Positions 42,476 to 51,731 of a DNA stretch of 64,000 bases are shown piece by piece. Both the position numbers and the translations under genes were made by a program. Within the stretch, counting starts at the first letter, position 1; every line of letters starts with the position of its first letter. Origin of the DNA: Clostridium bowmanii (lineage in GTDB: Bacteria; Bacillota; Clostridia; Clostridiales; Clostridiaceae); the NCBI RefSeq assembly GCF_018861315.1, contig NZ_JAHLDL010000010.1, positions 62,001-126,000 on the forward strand. The letters run 5' to 3'. The notes beneath the pieces are model-generated. The model searched no databases, was not told the origin of the DNA, and saw only the letters and a list, made by a program, of their open reading frames with translations.

Positions 42476-42539
42476 GATTTTCCCCCTTAATATTATTAAG
42501 TATTTTATAACTATATTCAGAAACCTAAAAGGCTTCTTA

Positions 42540-43199
42540 TTAACTTACTAAATACAACATAGCCATGTCTATCAGCAATTTTAACTGTATTTCTCCTCCA
42601 ATATCTTTGTCACTTTTTAGTATGGTACCTCTTAAAATTAATTTTTGACATAAACTCATTAATGAATGGGTAATTGTAATATAAAAGGCATCATTATCAA
42701 TATTACTTTTAATAGACCCATCTTTTTTTCCCTGATCTATTGCATCAAAAATAGCCGATTTTGTATCAATTATTATTTTTTCATAACTCACCAAATTTTC
42801 TAGTGGTATAGCTTCTTTTACAATGTAATTGTCAAAATGCTCTAAAAAACTTAAAAATTCAGGATACTTTTGGTATACATTTATAAAAAGATTTAATATT
42901 TCTCTAACTCTATCTGCACCATTAAGTTCCATGAAGATTGATTCACCAAACTTACCGTACAAAATACTAATTTTTTCTTCCCACATAATGGCAGTTGCAG
43001 CTATTACTATCTCAGTTTTTGTATTAAAGTACCTATATACTGTTGCAACTCCTATTTCAGCCCTATCAGCTATATCTGTCATTTTAGAGTTATCTATGCC
43101 CCTCTCTTTAAAAACTACTATTGCAGCTAGTACAACTTCTTCCTTTCTTTTTTTCTTTTGGTTATCCATTTCCAATTTTCTTTTTACTTTTAAATCCAT
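42540..43199 (-). CDS. TetR-family regulator
   Basis: 219 residues. The N-terminal HTH (about 15-62: VLAAIVVFKERGIDNSKMTD, RAEIGVATVYRYFNTKTEIV) is typical; the helical C-terminal part should bind an inducer. AAAGGAG precedes the ATG. A perfect palindrome lies about 85 bases upstream and is a likely operator. The gene leads the transporter-galactosidase operon, which suggests control by a sugar signal, although TetR proteins more often sense hydrophobic molecules. Confidence 0.9.
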   Translation of the reverse strand: MDLKVKRKLEMDNQKKKRKEEVVLAAIVVFKERGIDNSKMTDIADRAEIGVATVYRYFNTKTEIVIAATAIMWEEKISILYGKFGESIFMELNGADRVREILNLFINVYQKYPEFLSFLEHFDNYIVKEAIPLENLVSYEKIIIDTKSAIFDAIDQGKKDGSIKSNIDNDAFYITITHSLMSLCQKLILRGTILKSDKDIGGEIQLKLLIDMAMLYLVS

Positions 43200-43280
43200 T
43201 GTATATTCTCTCCTTTGTTTAACAGAGTAATACTTAATTATTAAATCTCTAATTTGTAGTTTTAAGTTACTATTAACATG

Positions 43281-43299
43281 GTGATAGTTTAACTATCAC
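43281..43299. promoter_or_regulatory. Perfect palindrome, likely TetR operator
   Basis: GTGATAGTT, one central base, AACTATCAC: nine-base arms without mismatch, upstream of the TetR gene. Length and symmetry fit a TetR dimer site. Confidence 0.7.
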
Positions 43300-43413
43300 T
43301 GCAATATATATATTATCATTCAGTCTTGTAAATTACAATGAAATCGTTTAAATTATTTTTCGTAGATATTATACCAGTAATAATTGTTCGCAATTATCTG
43401 TTGTAATATAAAA

Positions 43414-43451
43414 AAGGATAGAATAAACTTAAAATAGTCTCTTCTATCCTT
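43414..43451 (-). terminator. Terminator between cyanophycin locus and TetR
   Basis: AAGGATAGAA / TTCTATCCTT, perfect arms, followed on the minus strand by TTTTTATATT. It would end cphA transcripts. Sequence between here and the TetR palindrome shows nothing else. Confidence 0.7.
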
Positions 43452-43586
43452 CTTTAACTTCAGCCTTCTCAATGTAATTTGGATCTAAACTAGTAGTAAT
43501 ATCAATGATTCCCGCCACGTTTTACATTTTCTATTCCTGCTTCAAGCAGAAAATTACTTCTGTTTATATGTACTGCCATTTAACAG

Positions 43587-43624
43587 TTAAAAGATGGCTC
43601 CCATATGTGGTAACCATCTTTTAA
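43587..43624 (-). terminator. Second hairpin after cphA
   Basis: TTAAAAGATGG / CCATCTTTTAA, perfect 11-base arms, 19 bases after the cphA stop; no pure T tract, so perhaps an RNA-protecting stem rather than a terminator. Confidence 0.5.
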
Positions 43625-43643
43625 GTATAGGATAAGAAAAAAT

Positions 43644-46295
43644 CTATTGTACCTTTTTATCCATATAAATTGAAGGATTCAATAATTTAGTTTCACTTTT
43701 ACCTTCCTCAATTTTGTTATTTATTATATCTATAAGTTGTTCTAACTCCTTTTCAAAGAAAACTATAACAATATCTCCTGGACTCGCAAAATCCAATGCG
43801 GTTTTAAATGCATCCCTCTCTTTTAACATTGTCTTAATGTTCTTGTTATGAAGCTTGGATTTTTGGACTCCTCTTAATAGAATATCTGCTACTTCGCCTA
43901 TAGCTCTGCCTCTTCTATCTTCATCTTCTTTTATAAAAATATAATCAAAGCTTTCTCCAGCACATTTACCAACCTGTAGGATGTGACTATCTGGTCTATC
44001 TCCTGGCACACCCACAACTCCTATAAGTTTATTATGTTTTATCTGCTTAAGTCCATCTAATACACACCTGTAGCCATCAATGTTGTGTCCATAGTCTAAT
44101 ACCACCATTACATCATTCACATAATATGTATTAAATCTTCCTGGATTTTGCTCATTATTACAGTGAAATGAAGTTAAGCCCTTCTTAATAATATCATAAC
44201 TTATTCCAAGTCCTACGCAGGCCGCGCATGCTGCCATGGCATTTTCAGTGTTATATTTTAAAGCACCATTCATTGTTATACCTATCATTTTTATGTCAAT
44301 TAAGGTTTCACAATCAGTGTCCTTTTGGATTATAATTTTACCCTGGTCTATATAAATTCCATATTCACCCTTATGAAGGTTACTTCTCATCACTACATTG
44401 TCCTTATCACTCGAAAAAATTATAAGATTCCCCCTTAGCCTAGGCAAAATACTTATACACATTTTATTATCACCATTAATTACAACATACCCATCATCTT
44501 TAACTGCTTCTCCAACCAAAGCCTTAACTTTAGCTAAGTCTTCAATAGTATCTACACCATCTACTCCAAGGTGATCCTCAGTTATGTTTGTAATAACAGC
44601 AACATCAGCAAGGTCATAAGCGAGTCCTCCTCTTATCATCCCACCTCTTGCAGTTTCAAGGACAGCTGCATCTATTTCTTTATTCATAAGAACGGCTAGA
44701 GCACTTTTAGGACCCGTAGTGTCCCCCTTAAATGTACATTTTCCATCAATATAAATTCCACTTGTGGTGGTCATTCCCACTGTATATCCCGCAATGGAAA
44801 GTATGTGTGAAATGAGTCTTGTAGTAGTAGTTTTTCCATTGGTTCCTGTCACTGATATTATTGGAATATTTTTTGGTATATCCTTAAATAATTTATCAAC
44901 TATATGACCTGCAACATTACGTGATAATCCAATACAAGGATTATGATGCATTCTAATACCAGGTGCAGCATTTATTTCTATAATTACTCCGCCGTCGGTT
45001 ATTGGTTTACTTATATCTTCACATATTAAATCTATCCCACAAATATCAAGGCCTATAGCACTTGCAGCTCTTTTGCATATTTCTATATTCTCCTCACATA
45101 TTAAATCTGTACAATCTAATGCGAATCCACCCGTAGATAAATTAGCATTATCTTTTAAAAATAATTTTTCTTTTTCGGGAAGAACAACCTTTAATGTGTA
45201 TTCCTTTTGTTTGAGATATTCTATAAGTCTATCATCTACTTTAATTTTAGTTAATTCTTTTTCGTGACCTTCACCTCTCCTTGGATCCCCGTTTATGGTA
45301 TGAATGAGCTTTTCAATAGTACTTACACCATCACCTATAATGTATGGAGGAATTCTTTCTGAAACTGCAACTATATCTCCGTAAACACTACACACTCTAT
45401 AATCCCTTCCATTTATGAACTTTTCTATTATTATATCTTCATACTCCTGAGCCAAAAGTTCATAGGCATCTGATAACTGTTTTTCATGTTTTATATTGAC
45501 AATAACTCCCTTGCCTTGGTTTCCAAACTCAGGTTTAATTACAACTGGGTACCCGATATCCTCTGCAACGGAAAGAGCATCTAAACTACTTTTAACTTTC
45601 ATTCCGCTTGCTACAGGTAAACAATGCATAGCTAATATTTGTTTGGTTAGCAATTTATCCTGTGCAATACCTACAGCTATTGCGCTTGTATCATTTCCCA
45701 TTGTTGCTTGAATAATTTTAGAATACTTACCATACCCTAATTGAAAAATACTATCTTCACCTATCCTTAGAATAGGAATCCCTCTTTTTTTCGCCTCATT
45801 ACAAATATTAAGTGTACTTACCCCAAGTTGTTCGTCCATTAATATTTCCTTTAATTCTTTTAATCTTAAATCTATATCAAATATTTTTTTATTGATCAAT
45901 GAATTAACAATATCAACTGCAATATTTGCAGCCTGAAGTCCGGTGTTTTTATATTCATATTGATATATAACGTAATAATTATCTCCAAATATCTCCCTAG
46001 ACTTCCCATAACTTACTTCTACGCCCACCATATTTTGGAGTGCTATTATAATATGTTCAGTTATATGTGCCAAATAAGTTCCTTCTGTAAGTCTTTTAAT
46101 GAAACCCCTATCTTCATCTATTCCACATCTATGTTTACTAAGTTCTGGCAAAAGTTGTACTAAACCTTCATTAAAATCATAAATATCTTTGCTAGGGATT
46201 TCACTATAACCCTCTAAGTCTAGGTCAAGTCTTATACACCTTTTATGAGAATATATATTTCTACCGTAAAATACCCTATGATTAATTATTTTCAT
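43644..46295 (-). CDS. cphA: Cyanophycin synthetase
   Basis: 883 residues. N-terminal domain (1-160), ATP-grasp domain (about 160-475: YPVVIKPEFGNQGKGVIVNI, ADP/Mg residues in ICGIDLICED and IEINAAPGIRMH) and Mur-ligase-like domain (about 480-865: VTGTNGKTTTTRLISHIL, NITEDHLGVDGVDT, NPGRFNTYYVNDVMV). The ATP-grasp half adds Asp to the polymer backbone and the Mur-like half adds Arg to each Asp side chain, making the storage polymer (Asp-Arg)n without ribosomes. All P-loop and metal motifs look intact. AGGAGGAG precedes the ATG. It follows the cyanophycinase gene by 89 bases, probably as one unit. Confidence 0.95.
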   Translation of the reverse strand: MKIINHRVFYGRNIYSHKRCIRLDLDLEGYSEIPSKDIYDFNEGLVQLLPELSKHRCGIDEDRGFIKRLTEGTYLAHITEHIIIALQNMVGVEVSYGKSREIFGDNYYVIYQYEYKNTGLQAANIAVDIVNSLINKKIFDIDLRLKELKEILMDEQLGVSTLNICNEAKKRGIPILRIGEDSIFQLGYGKYSKIIQATMGNDTSAIAVGIAQDKLLTKQILAMHCLPVASGMKVKSSLDALSVAEDIGYPVVIKPEFGNQGKGVIVNIKHEKQLSDAYELLAQEYEDIIIEKFINGRDYRVCSVYGDIVAVSERIPPYIIGDGVSTIEKLIHTINGDPRRGEGHEKELTKIKVDDRLIEYLKQKEYTLKVVLPEKEKLFLKDNANLSTGGFALDCTDLICEENIEICKRAASAIGLDICGIDLICEDISKPITDGGVIIEINAAPGIRMHHNPCIGLSRNVAGHIVDKLFKDIPKNIPIISVTGTNGKTTTTRLISHILSIAGYTVGMTTTSGIYIDGKCTFKGDTTGPKSALAVLMNKEIDAAVLETARGGMIRGGLAYDLADVAVITNITEDHLGVDGVDTIEDLAKVKALVGEAVKDDGYVVINGDNKMCISILPRLRGNLIIFSSDKDNVVMRSNLHKGEYGIYIDQGKIIIQKDTDCETLIDIKMIGITMNGALKYNTENAMAACAACVGLGISYDIIKKGLTSFHCNNEQNPGRFNTYYVNDVMVVLDYGHNIDGYRCVLDGLKQIKHNKLIGVVGVPGDRPDSHILQVGKCAGESFDYIFIKEDEDRRGRAIGEVADILLRGVQKSKLHNKNIKTMLKERDAFKTALDFASPGDIVIVFFEKELEQLIDIINNKIEEGKSETKLLNPSIYMDKKVQ

Positions 46296-46384
46296 GTAAT
46301 TCTCCTCCTAATAAGATACTACCTTGTATATCTACCACCAATACAGATATTAAGAAATACTGACAGTAAATTATAATAACATAT

Positions 46385-47188
46385 TTATGCCATTGGTATT
46401 CTAGATGTTAGGTCAAACCTATTTCCATCCTTTAATACATGCATTTTAACATTGAATATTGACAATATATTATTTTGATATTGTTCCGACACATTTGTAT
46501 CGCTTATATTACTTCCATCAATAATATAAACTGCACCAGAGCCAACTACTCTTAAAATATTATTTTTATTTACAATAATTGAAGTATCTTCATCAATACC
46601 TATCCCTAAAATTTCCGGATTTTCTGCTACACCAACTAATAACCTTCCTACTCTTCCTCTTTGGGCAAAATGTTGATCTATTATAACTCCAGTAATCAAT
46701 CCGAGTCCTGGAGCCATCTTAAGAGTACATTTTTTAGCAGATTCATCATCGAGTCCTGTTACTATCATAACATCACTCATTACTGATGCTCCAGCAGAAG
46801 TGCCAACAAAGACACAATCTTCTGAATGTCTACGCTTCAGACTTTTATATAAGGGAGTACCTCCAAGTATACTGGTTATTCTAAGCTGATCGCCTCCAGT
46901 AAAGAATACTAAAGAAGCTTTTTCAATTAATTCCACATTTTCAGTTTTTAAAGCATCTGCCCTATTTCTTACATCAAGTACTCTGATATTTACAATACCT
47001 AACTCATGAAATATATTCGTATATTCATTACCTACTTCTACTGGTAACTCTGTTGCTACTGTTACTATAACTAAAAGTTGATTTTCCTCATTAATATGTG
47101 AACTTACCTCTTTAAGGATCTTTTTATCGCCTTTTTTATCTTCTGCTCCACCTATTATAATTAACCCTTCTTGTATATTAATTAACAT
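46385..47188 (-). CDS. cphB: Cyanophycinase
   Basis: 267 residues, peptidase family S51. Catalytic Ser in FVGTSAGASVMS, oxyanion and binding segments LVFFTGGDQLRIT, DQHFAQRGRVGRLL and LGIGIDEDTSIIV. It cuts cyanophycin into beta-Asp-Arg dipeptides, so the cell can both store and mobilise nitrogen. No signal peptide, so intracellular like typical CphB. Located between the two cphA genes. Confidence 0.95.
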   Translation of the reverse strand: MLINIQEGLIIIGGAEDKKGDKKILKEVSSHINEENQLLVIVTVATELPVEVGNEYTNIFHELGIVNIRVLDVRNRADALKTENVELIEKASLVFFTGGDQLRITSILGGTPLYKSLKRRHSEDCVFVGTSAGASVMSDVMIVTGLDDESAKKCTLKMAPGLGLITGVIIDQHFAQRGRVGRLLVGVAENPEILGIGIDEDTSIIVNKNNILRVVGSGAVYIIDGSNISDTNVSEQYQNNILSIFNVKMHVLKDGNRFDLTSRIPMA

Positions 47189-47388
47189 TCACCATCCTAT
47201 AATAAATTTTATAGATTTTAGAGCTTCTCTTTCATACTAAGTTTTTGTTTCTTCCATTACTTAAAAGGTTATCCATTTAACTTTCTTAATTTATCTAAGT
47301 GAATCCTCCACTATTTTAATGTTATTTTACTTATTTATCATTTGGATAATCGAATAAAAATATACATCATTTCGAGAAATTAGGAGAG

Positions 47389-47434
47389 CTCTTGCCCTTA
47401 GAAAAAGCAAAGAACTTAAGAGGCAAGAGTTTTT
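47389..47434. terminator. Hairpin downstream of the second cphA
   Basis: CTCTTGCC / GGCAAGAG with a 25-base loop; the T tract (GTTTTTATAA) follows on the plus strand, opposite to the genes here. On the minus strand the stem may still pause polymerase. Confidence 0.45.
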
Positions 47435-47452
47435 ATAACCCTTCACCATAAT

Positions 47453-49132
47453 TTAGTTTGAGTATTTATTTAATTGACCTTTTTCTCTCATTATATCTAT
47501 AAAAGGTTTAGGATTTTCAATAAATATTATAATAATATCTTTAGGCTGTGCAAAATCTAAAGCAGCTTTGAATGCTTCAGACTCCTCTGAGATTTTATTT
47601 ATGTTTGAACTATGAAAATTGGATTTTAGCACTCCTTTTTCTATAATATTCGCTACTTCGCCTTTAGCTCTACCTCTTTTATCTTCGTTATCCTTTATAA
47701 AAATAAAATCTAAATTTTCTCCTGCATATTTACCAACTTCAAGTATAAAACTATCAAGTCTATCTCCTGGTGCCCCAATAACTCCTATAAGTTTATTATG
47801 TTCTATATTCTTAAGTGCACTAAATACAGCCTTGTAGCTTGCAATGTTGTGCCCATAATCTAAAATTACCATTACATCATTAACAAAATATTGATTAAAT
47901 CTCCCAGGATTCTGATTTTCATCACTGTAAAATGACATTAACCCCTGCACTACAATATCATAATCTATACCTAGCCCTATTGCAGCTCCGCAAGCTGCCA
48001 TGGCATTTTCTATATTAAACTTGAGTAAACCTTTCATTGTTATTCCTATATTATTTATGTTAATCAACTTTTCAACATTAGTATTTTTTTGTACAATTAT
48101 ATAATCTTCATCTATATAAATTCCATATCCACCATTTTTAATGTTTACTTGCATGATCTCATTGTTCTTATCCATAGAAAAAATAATAAGCTTACTCTTA
48201 AACCTATGCAAAATATTTATACTAGCTTTGTCATCTCCATTGATAACCACATAGCCCTCAGTTTTAACTGCTTCACCAACCAAAGCTTTAACTTTGGCTA
48301 AGTCCTCTATGGTTTTAACTTCATCTATCCCAATATGATCCTCTGTTATGTTTGTAATAACTGCAACATCTGCAAGATCATACGCAAGACCTTCTCTTAT
48401 TACTCCACCACGTGCAGTTTCAAGTACAGCTGCATTTATATTCTTATTTGTAAGAACAACTAAAGCGCTTTTAGGACCTGACATATCACCCTTACATATA
48501 CATTTTCCGTCTATATAAATTCCACTAGTTGTTGTCATTCCAACTACATATCCTGAAATTGATAGTATGTGTGTTATTAGCCTTGTGGTAGTAGTTTTTC
48601 CATTAGTCCCTGTTATTGCTACTATTGGAATATTCCTTGGTATATCCACAATTAATTTATCCTGTTCACTAATTAATATTTTTCTCAACTGAACTAATCT
48701 TAAATCTAAATCTAATTGAGACCTATGAATTAATGAATTAATGAGATCCACTGCTATAATTCCGGCCTCTATACCTGTATCCACAAATTGGTATTGATAA
48801 ATTACATAACAACTATCCTTAAATACTTCCTTTGCCTTTCCATAACTTACTTTAACACCAATCATATTATGGAGTGCAAGTATAATATGCTTACATACAT
48901 GTGCCAAATAAGTGCCTTCTGCATACGACTTATTAAAATCTTTATCATTATTATCTATACCACATATATGTTCGAAAGGCTCCGGTAATATATTTATAAG
49001 CCTATTATTAAAATGAAAAATTTCATTACTAGGAATTTCACTATACCCTTCTAAGTCTAGGTTAATCCTTATACACTTCTTGTGAGAATATATATTCCTT
49101 CCCTTAAAAACCTTAAAGCTAATAATCTTCAA
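47453..49132 (-). CDS. Cyanophycin synthetase paralogue without the ATP-grasp domain
   Basis: 559 residues. Residues 1-153 match the N-terminal domain of CphA (GRNIYSHKKCIRINLDLEGY, NMIGVKVSYGKAKEVF). At LISEQ the sequence passes straight to DKLIVDIPRNIPIVAITGTN, which in CphA is 325 residues further on, so the entire ATP-grasp domain is missing in frame. The Mur-ligase-like part is complete (GTNGKTTTTRL, NITEDHIG, NPGRFNQYFVND). It could still ligate Arg-type groups but not extend the Asp backbone. The remaining frame of over 550 codons has no stop, which argues for selection or a recent event. Known CphA2 enzymes are shortened differently (in the Mur-like part). Confidence 0.88.
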   Translation of the reverse strand: MKIISFKVFKGRNIYSHKKCIRINLDLEGYSEIPSNEIFHFNNRLINILPEPFEHICGIDNNDKDFNKSYAEGTYLAHVCKHIILALHNMIGVKVSYGKAKEVFKDSCYVIYQYQFVDTGIEAGIIAVDLINSLIHRSQLDLDLRLVQLRKILISEQDKLIVDIPRNIPIVAITGTNGKTTTTRLITHILSISGYVVGMTTTSGIYIDGKCICKGDMSGPKSALVVLTNKNINAAVLETARGGVIREGLAYDLADVAVITNITEDHIGIDEVKTIEDLAKVKALVGEAVKTEGYVVINGDDKASINILHRFKSKLIIFSMDKNNEIMQVNIKNGGYGIYIDEDYIIVQKNTNVEKLININNIGITMKGLLKFNIENAMAACGAAIGLGIDYDIVVQGLMSFYSDENQNPGRFNQYFVNDVMVILDYGHNIASYKAVFSALKNIEHNKLIGVIGAPGDRLDSFILEVGKYAGENLDFIFIKDNEDKRGRAKGEVANIIEKGVLKSNFHSSNINKISEESEAFKAALDFAQPKDIIIIFIENPKPFIDIMREKGQLNKYSN

Positions 49133-49327
49133 GTAGTAATCATCTCCTACGGGTATTTATTTATGCTCATTATAATATTGTTATCTTTTACTAATTATTT
49201 ATTCATATTTTATATTAGTAGATGAAGTATGTGTTATTTTAATAGTTCTATAACTGTCTTAATTGTAATAATAATAAAGGTAATAGATTAATTAGAAAAC
49301 ACTTAAATGAAAAGGAGATGATTATTA

Positions 49328-50677
49328 ATGAAAGAGTCAATTACTGAAAATAATGAGATTACTATTTCTAAGTGGCTAAAAAAAGAGATAGGACTTCTAG
49401 AAGCTATTACTATAGTTATAGGTATGGTTATAGGTTCGGGAATATTTTTTAAAGCTTCCTCAGTTTTTAAAAATGCTGGTACACCAATGCTAGGAATAAT
49501 GGCTTGGGTAATTGGGGGGCTTATAACAACAGCCGCTGCTTTAACAGTTGCTGAAGTAGCTACAGCTTATCCAACCACGGGTGGAGTTTTCGTATATCTT
49601 AAAGAATTATATGGTGAAAAATGTGCATTTTTATTTGGATGGATGCAAACCTTAATTTATGTACCAGGAGTAATAGCCGCATTATCAATAGTCCTAGTCA
49701 CTCAATCCACTTATTTTATACCGCAAATGACAACAATGCAGCAAAAAATACTAGCTATATTCATTTTATTTTTCCTCATGGTCATAAATATTATATCAAC
49801 AAAGCTTGGAAGCAAACTTCAGGTTGTTGCAACTATAGGAAAACTTATTCCAATACTTGTTATCATATTAGTTGGTTTAGTGAAAGGGACTGTTCATGAC
49901 TTTACAGCACCAGTAGCTTCATTAAACTCAGTAGGCATTGCAGGTTTTGGATCAGCAATTTTAGGGACCTTATGGGCTTATGATGGCTGGATTAGCGTTG
50001 GTAACATGAGCGGTGAACTTAAAAATGGTAAAAAGGACATTTCAAGATCTATAATTATAGGACTATCCGTAATAATAATAGTTTATTTATTTATTAATAT
50101 AGCAATAATTAACGTCATGCCTGTCACAGCGGTAATAGCATCCTCTAAACCAGCTTCGGACGTAGCAGAAATCTTATTTGGGCCTATTGGTGCTGCCTTA
50201 GTAGCTGGTGGAATAATGGTTTCTATCTTTGGAGCATTAAATGGATATTTAATGACAGGGGTTAGGATTCCACTCGCTATGGTTCAAGATAAGCTTTTAC
50301 CTTTTTCAAAGTTTTTTAGTAAAGTTGATAATAGATTTAAAGCCCCTATTAATATATTTGCATTTGAAGTAATCCTGGCAAGTTTTTATGTATTAAGTGG
50401 TTCCTTTGATACTCTTACAAATCTAATTGTATTTATAATGTGGATATTTTTTACTATGTGCGTTGCAGGTATATTCATCTTAAGAAGTAAACATAAGGAT
50501 ATAAAAACATCCTATAAAGTTCCCTTTTACCCTATTACACCATTAATAGGGATAATAGGAGGTGTATTTATACTTGTAAGTACTTTTATAACAGATCCCT
50601 CCAATGCAACCTATGGAATAATTATAACTTTACTAGGACTTCCTGTGTACTTGTATATGAGAAAGAATTCAAAGTAG
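49328..50677 (+). CDS. APC-superfamily amino-acid permease
   Basis: 449 residues, 12 membrane segments. N-terminal motif GLLEAITIVIGMVIGSGIFF and the helix 6 region GFGSAILGTLWAYDGWISVG identify the APC family (LAT/basic amino-acid antiporter type). It exchanges or imports amino acids. It is divergent from the truncated cphA paralogue and could supply or export Arg, Asp or the products of cyanophycin breakdown; this link is by position only. AAAAGGAGATG precedes the ATG. Confidence 0.9.
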   Translation: MKESITENNEITISKWLKKEIGLLEAITIVIGMVIGSGIFFKASSVFKNAGTPMLGIMAWVIGGLITTAAALTVAEVATAYPTTGGVFVYLKELYGEKCAFLFGWMQTLIYVPGVIAALSIVLVTQSTYFIPQMTTMQQKILAIFILFFLMVINIISTKLGSKLQVVATIGKLIPILVIILVGLVKGTVHDFTAPVASLNSVGIAGFGSAILGTLWAYDGWISVGNMSGELKNGKKDISRSIIIGLSVIIIVYLFINIAIINVMPVTAVIASSKPASDVAEILFGPIGAALVAGGIMVSIFGALNGYLMTGVRIPLAMVQDKLLPFSKFFSKVDNRFKAPINIFAFEVILASFYVLSGSFDTLTNLIVFIMWIFFTMCVAGIFILRSKHKDIKTSYKVPFYPITPLIGIIGGVFILVSTFITDPSNATYGIIITLLGLPVYLYMRKNSK

Positions 50678-50758
50678 ACTTCAGCTAAAGTTAATCCCAT
50701 ATTCATTCTAATTAGCTTTCTATTTAAAAACCAACTGCATATGCCTCTTGCTCAAAAA

Positions 50759-50798
50759 AATAAAGCTGTTCAAAAGAGAACAACTTTATTTTAGTTTT
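50759..50798 (+). terminator. Terminator of the permease gene
   Basis: AATAAAGCTGTTC / GAACAACTTTATT (one mismatch) followed by TTAGTTTTCTT, with seven A before the stem. Confidence 0.75.
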
Positions 50799-50959
50799 CT
50801 TGTCATAATAATATTTACTATCTTTTCTTTTGGCCACTATTCCTTCAAAATTATTCGCCTTAGCAAGTTGATGTTAAGAAATTATCACCTATAAAAGACA
50901 TAATAAATGATGACATTATTACTGCAAAAAAAAGGTAGAGTGCTGGCAGTAGAATTTAT

Positions 50960-51196
50960 TTATGATAACAAACAGAAACTTAGTTTACCAATCTTTTGGC
51001 ATATGCCACATCTATTGCATTTTTCATAAATCCAAAAATTTTTATCCATTTTAGCAATTTTGTTAACTGAATGATTGTAAATCAAATTAGAAGATATTAA
51101 GTTAGAAAGTATGTTAGTATTTTCTTTTTTACGTTGCTTGTTAGTTTTAATATATTCAGCAATAATCTTAACTTTTTCACTCCACTTATTAAACAA
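50960..51196 (-). pseudogene. EFR1-type ferredoxin-flavodoxin, internal fragment
   Basis: Reads ELFNKWSEKVKIIAEYIKTN then KNFWIYEKCNRCGICQKI, the link between the flavodoxin part and the first 4Fe-4S Cys cluster of EFR1-family proteins. It stops right after the third Cys; the flavodoxin domain and second cluster are gone. At its 5' end it is joined to the PAP2 fragment. Confidence 0.6.
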
Positions 51197-51383
51197 TTCC
51201 TTTTGCTTTTCTATAGTTATTACTATAAATTAGATATAGCGAAATCAAAATCCACACTATCCCACCATTACCCATTGAAGTAATAATGACCATTATTTTA
51301 TCTAGTAATGGAAATTGAAGATAATTATAAATAAAACTTAAAATTTTAATATCAATTTTTCGAAATGAGTTAAGTATAAGCAA
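51189..51383 (-). pseudogene. PAP2-family phosphatase, N-terminal fragment
   Basis: 64 codons from a TTG with a GAAGGGA site: IYNYLQFPLLDKIMVIITSM and GNGGIVWILISLYLIYS, the first membrane helices of undecaprenyl-diphosphatase-like PAP2 proteins. It ends at AKGIV where the EFR1 fragment begins in another frame, so the catalytic part is missing. One deletion could have joined the two genes. Confidence 0.65.
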
Positions 51384-51647
51384 TCACTTCCCTTCACTAC
51401 CTATGTTGAGTATTTTTAATGTAATTAACTTAAACAACATCTATGTTAAATATTCACAGTCTCCTTTTTTATCAGCTTTGGCTATTCCTATGTTCTAACA
51501 ATATTTACGTTAAGTACTAACATAGTTTTACACAACGATATCTCCTAATAATACATTATATAAGTATAGTATATATTGGGAGAGTTAATATTAGGTTAAG
51601 ATTTATGTATATTTATGTTAATTCGACTTAGTATCATAATTAAGCTC
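51384..51647. other. AT-rich non-coding stretch with imperfect short repeats
   Basis: Four loosely similar units of the form TATGTTnAnTATT lie between about 51400 and 51530. No gene, promoter or known RNA was recognised. Confidence 0.3.
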
Positions 51648-51691
51648 AAAAAAACTGTTATTTCATAATTTTCTTATGCAATAACAGTTTT
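51648..51691 (-). terminator. Terminator of the phosphonate transport genes
   Basis: AAAACTGTTATT / AATAACAGTTTT, perfect 12-base arms, T-rich on both sides; it lies 40 bases after the second phnE stop. Confidence 0.8.
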
Positions 51692-51731
51692 ATTTTTATC
51701 CTATGCAAAATATAATTTAACCATAAATCTA

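Noticed and set aside
44600-49000. Near-identical DNA blocks as a mobile element
   Set aside because: They are the homologous domains of the two cphA paralogues; similarity follows the reading frame and stops at domain borders.
51400-51530. Short TATGTT-type repeats as a CRISPR-like array
   Set aside because: Units are imperfect, unevenly spaced and lack distinct spacers; no cas gene is present.
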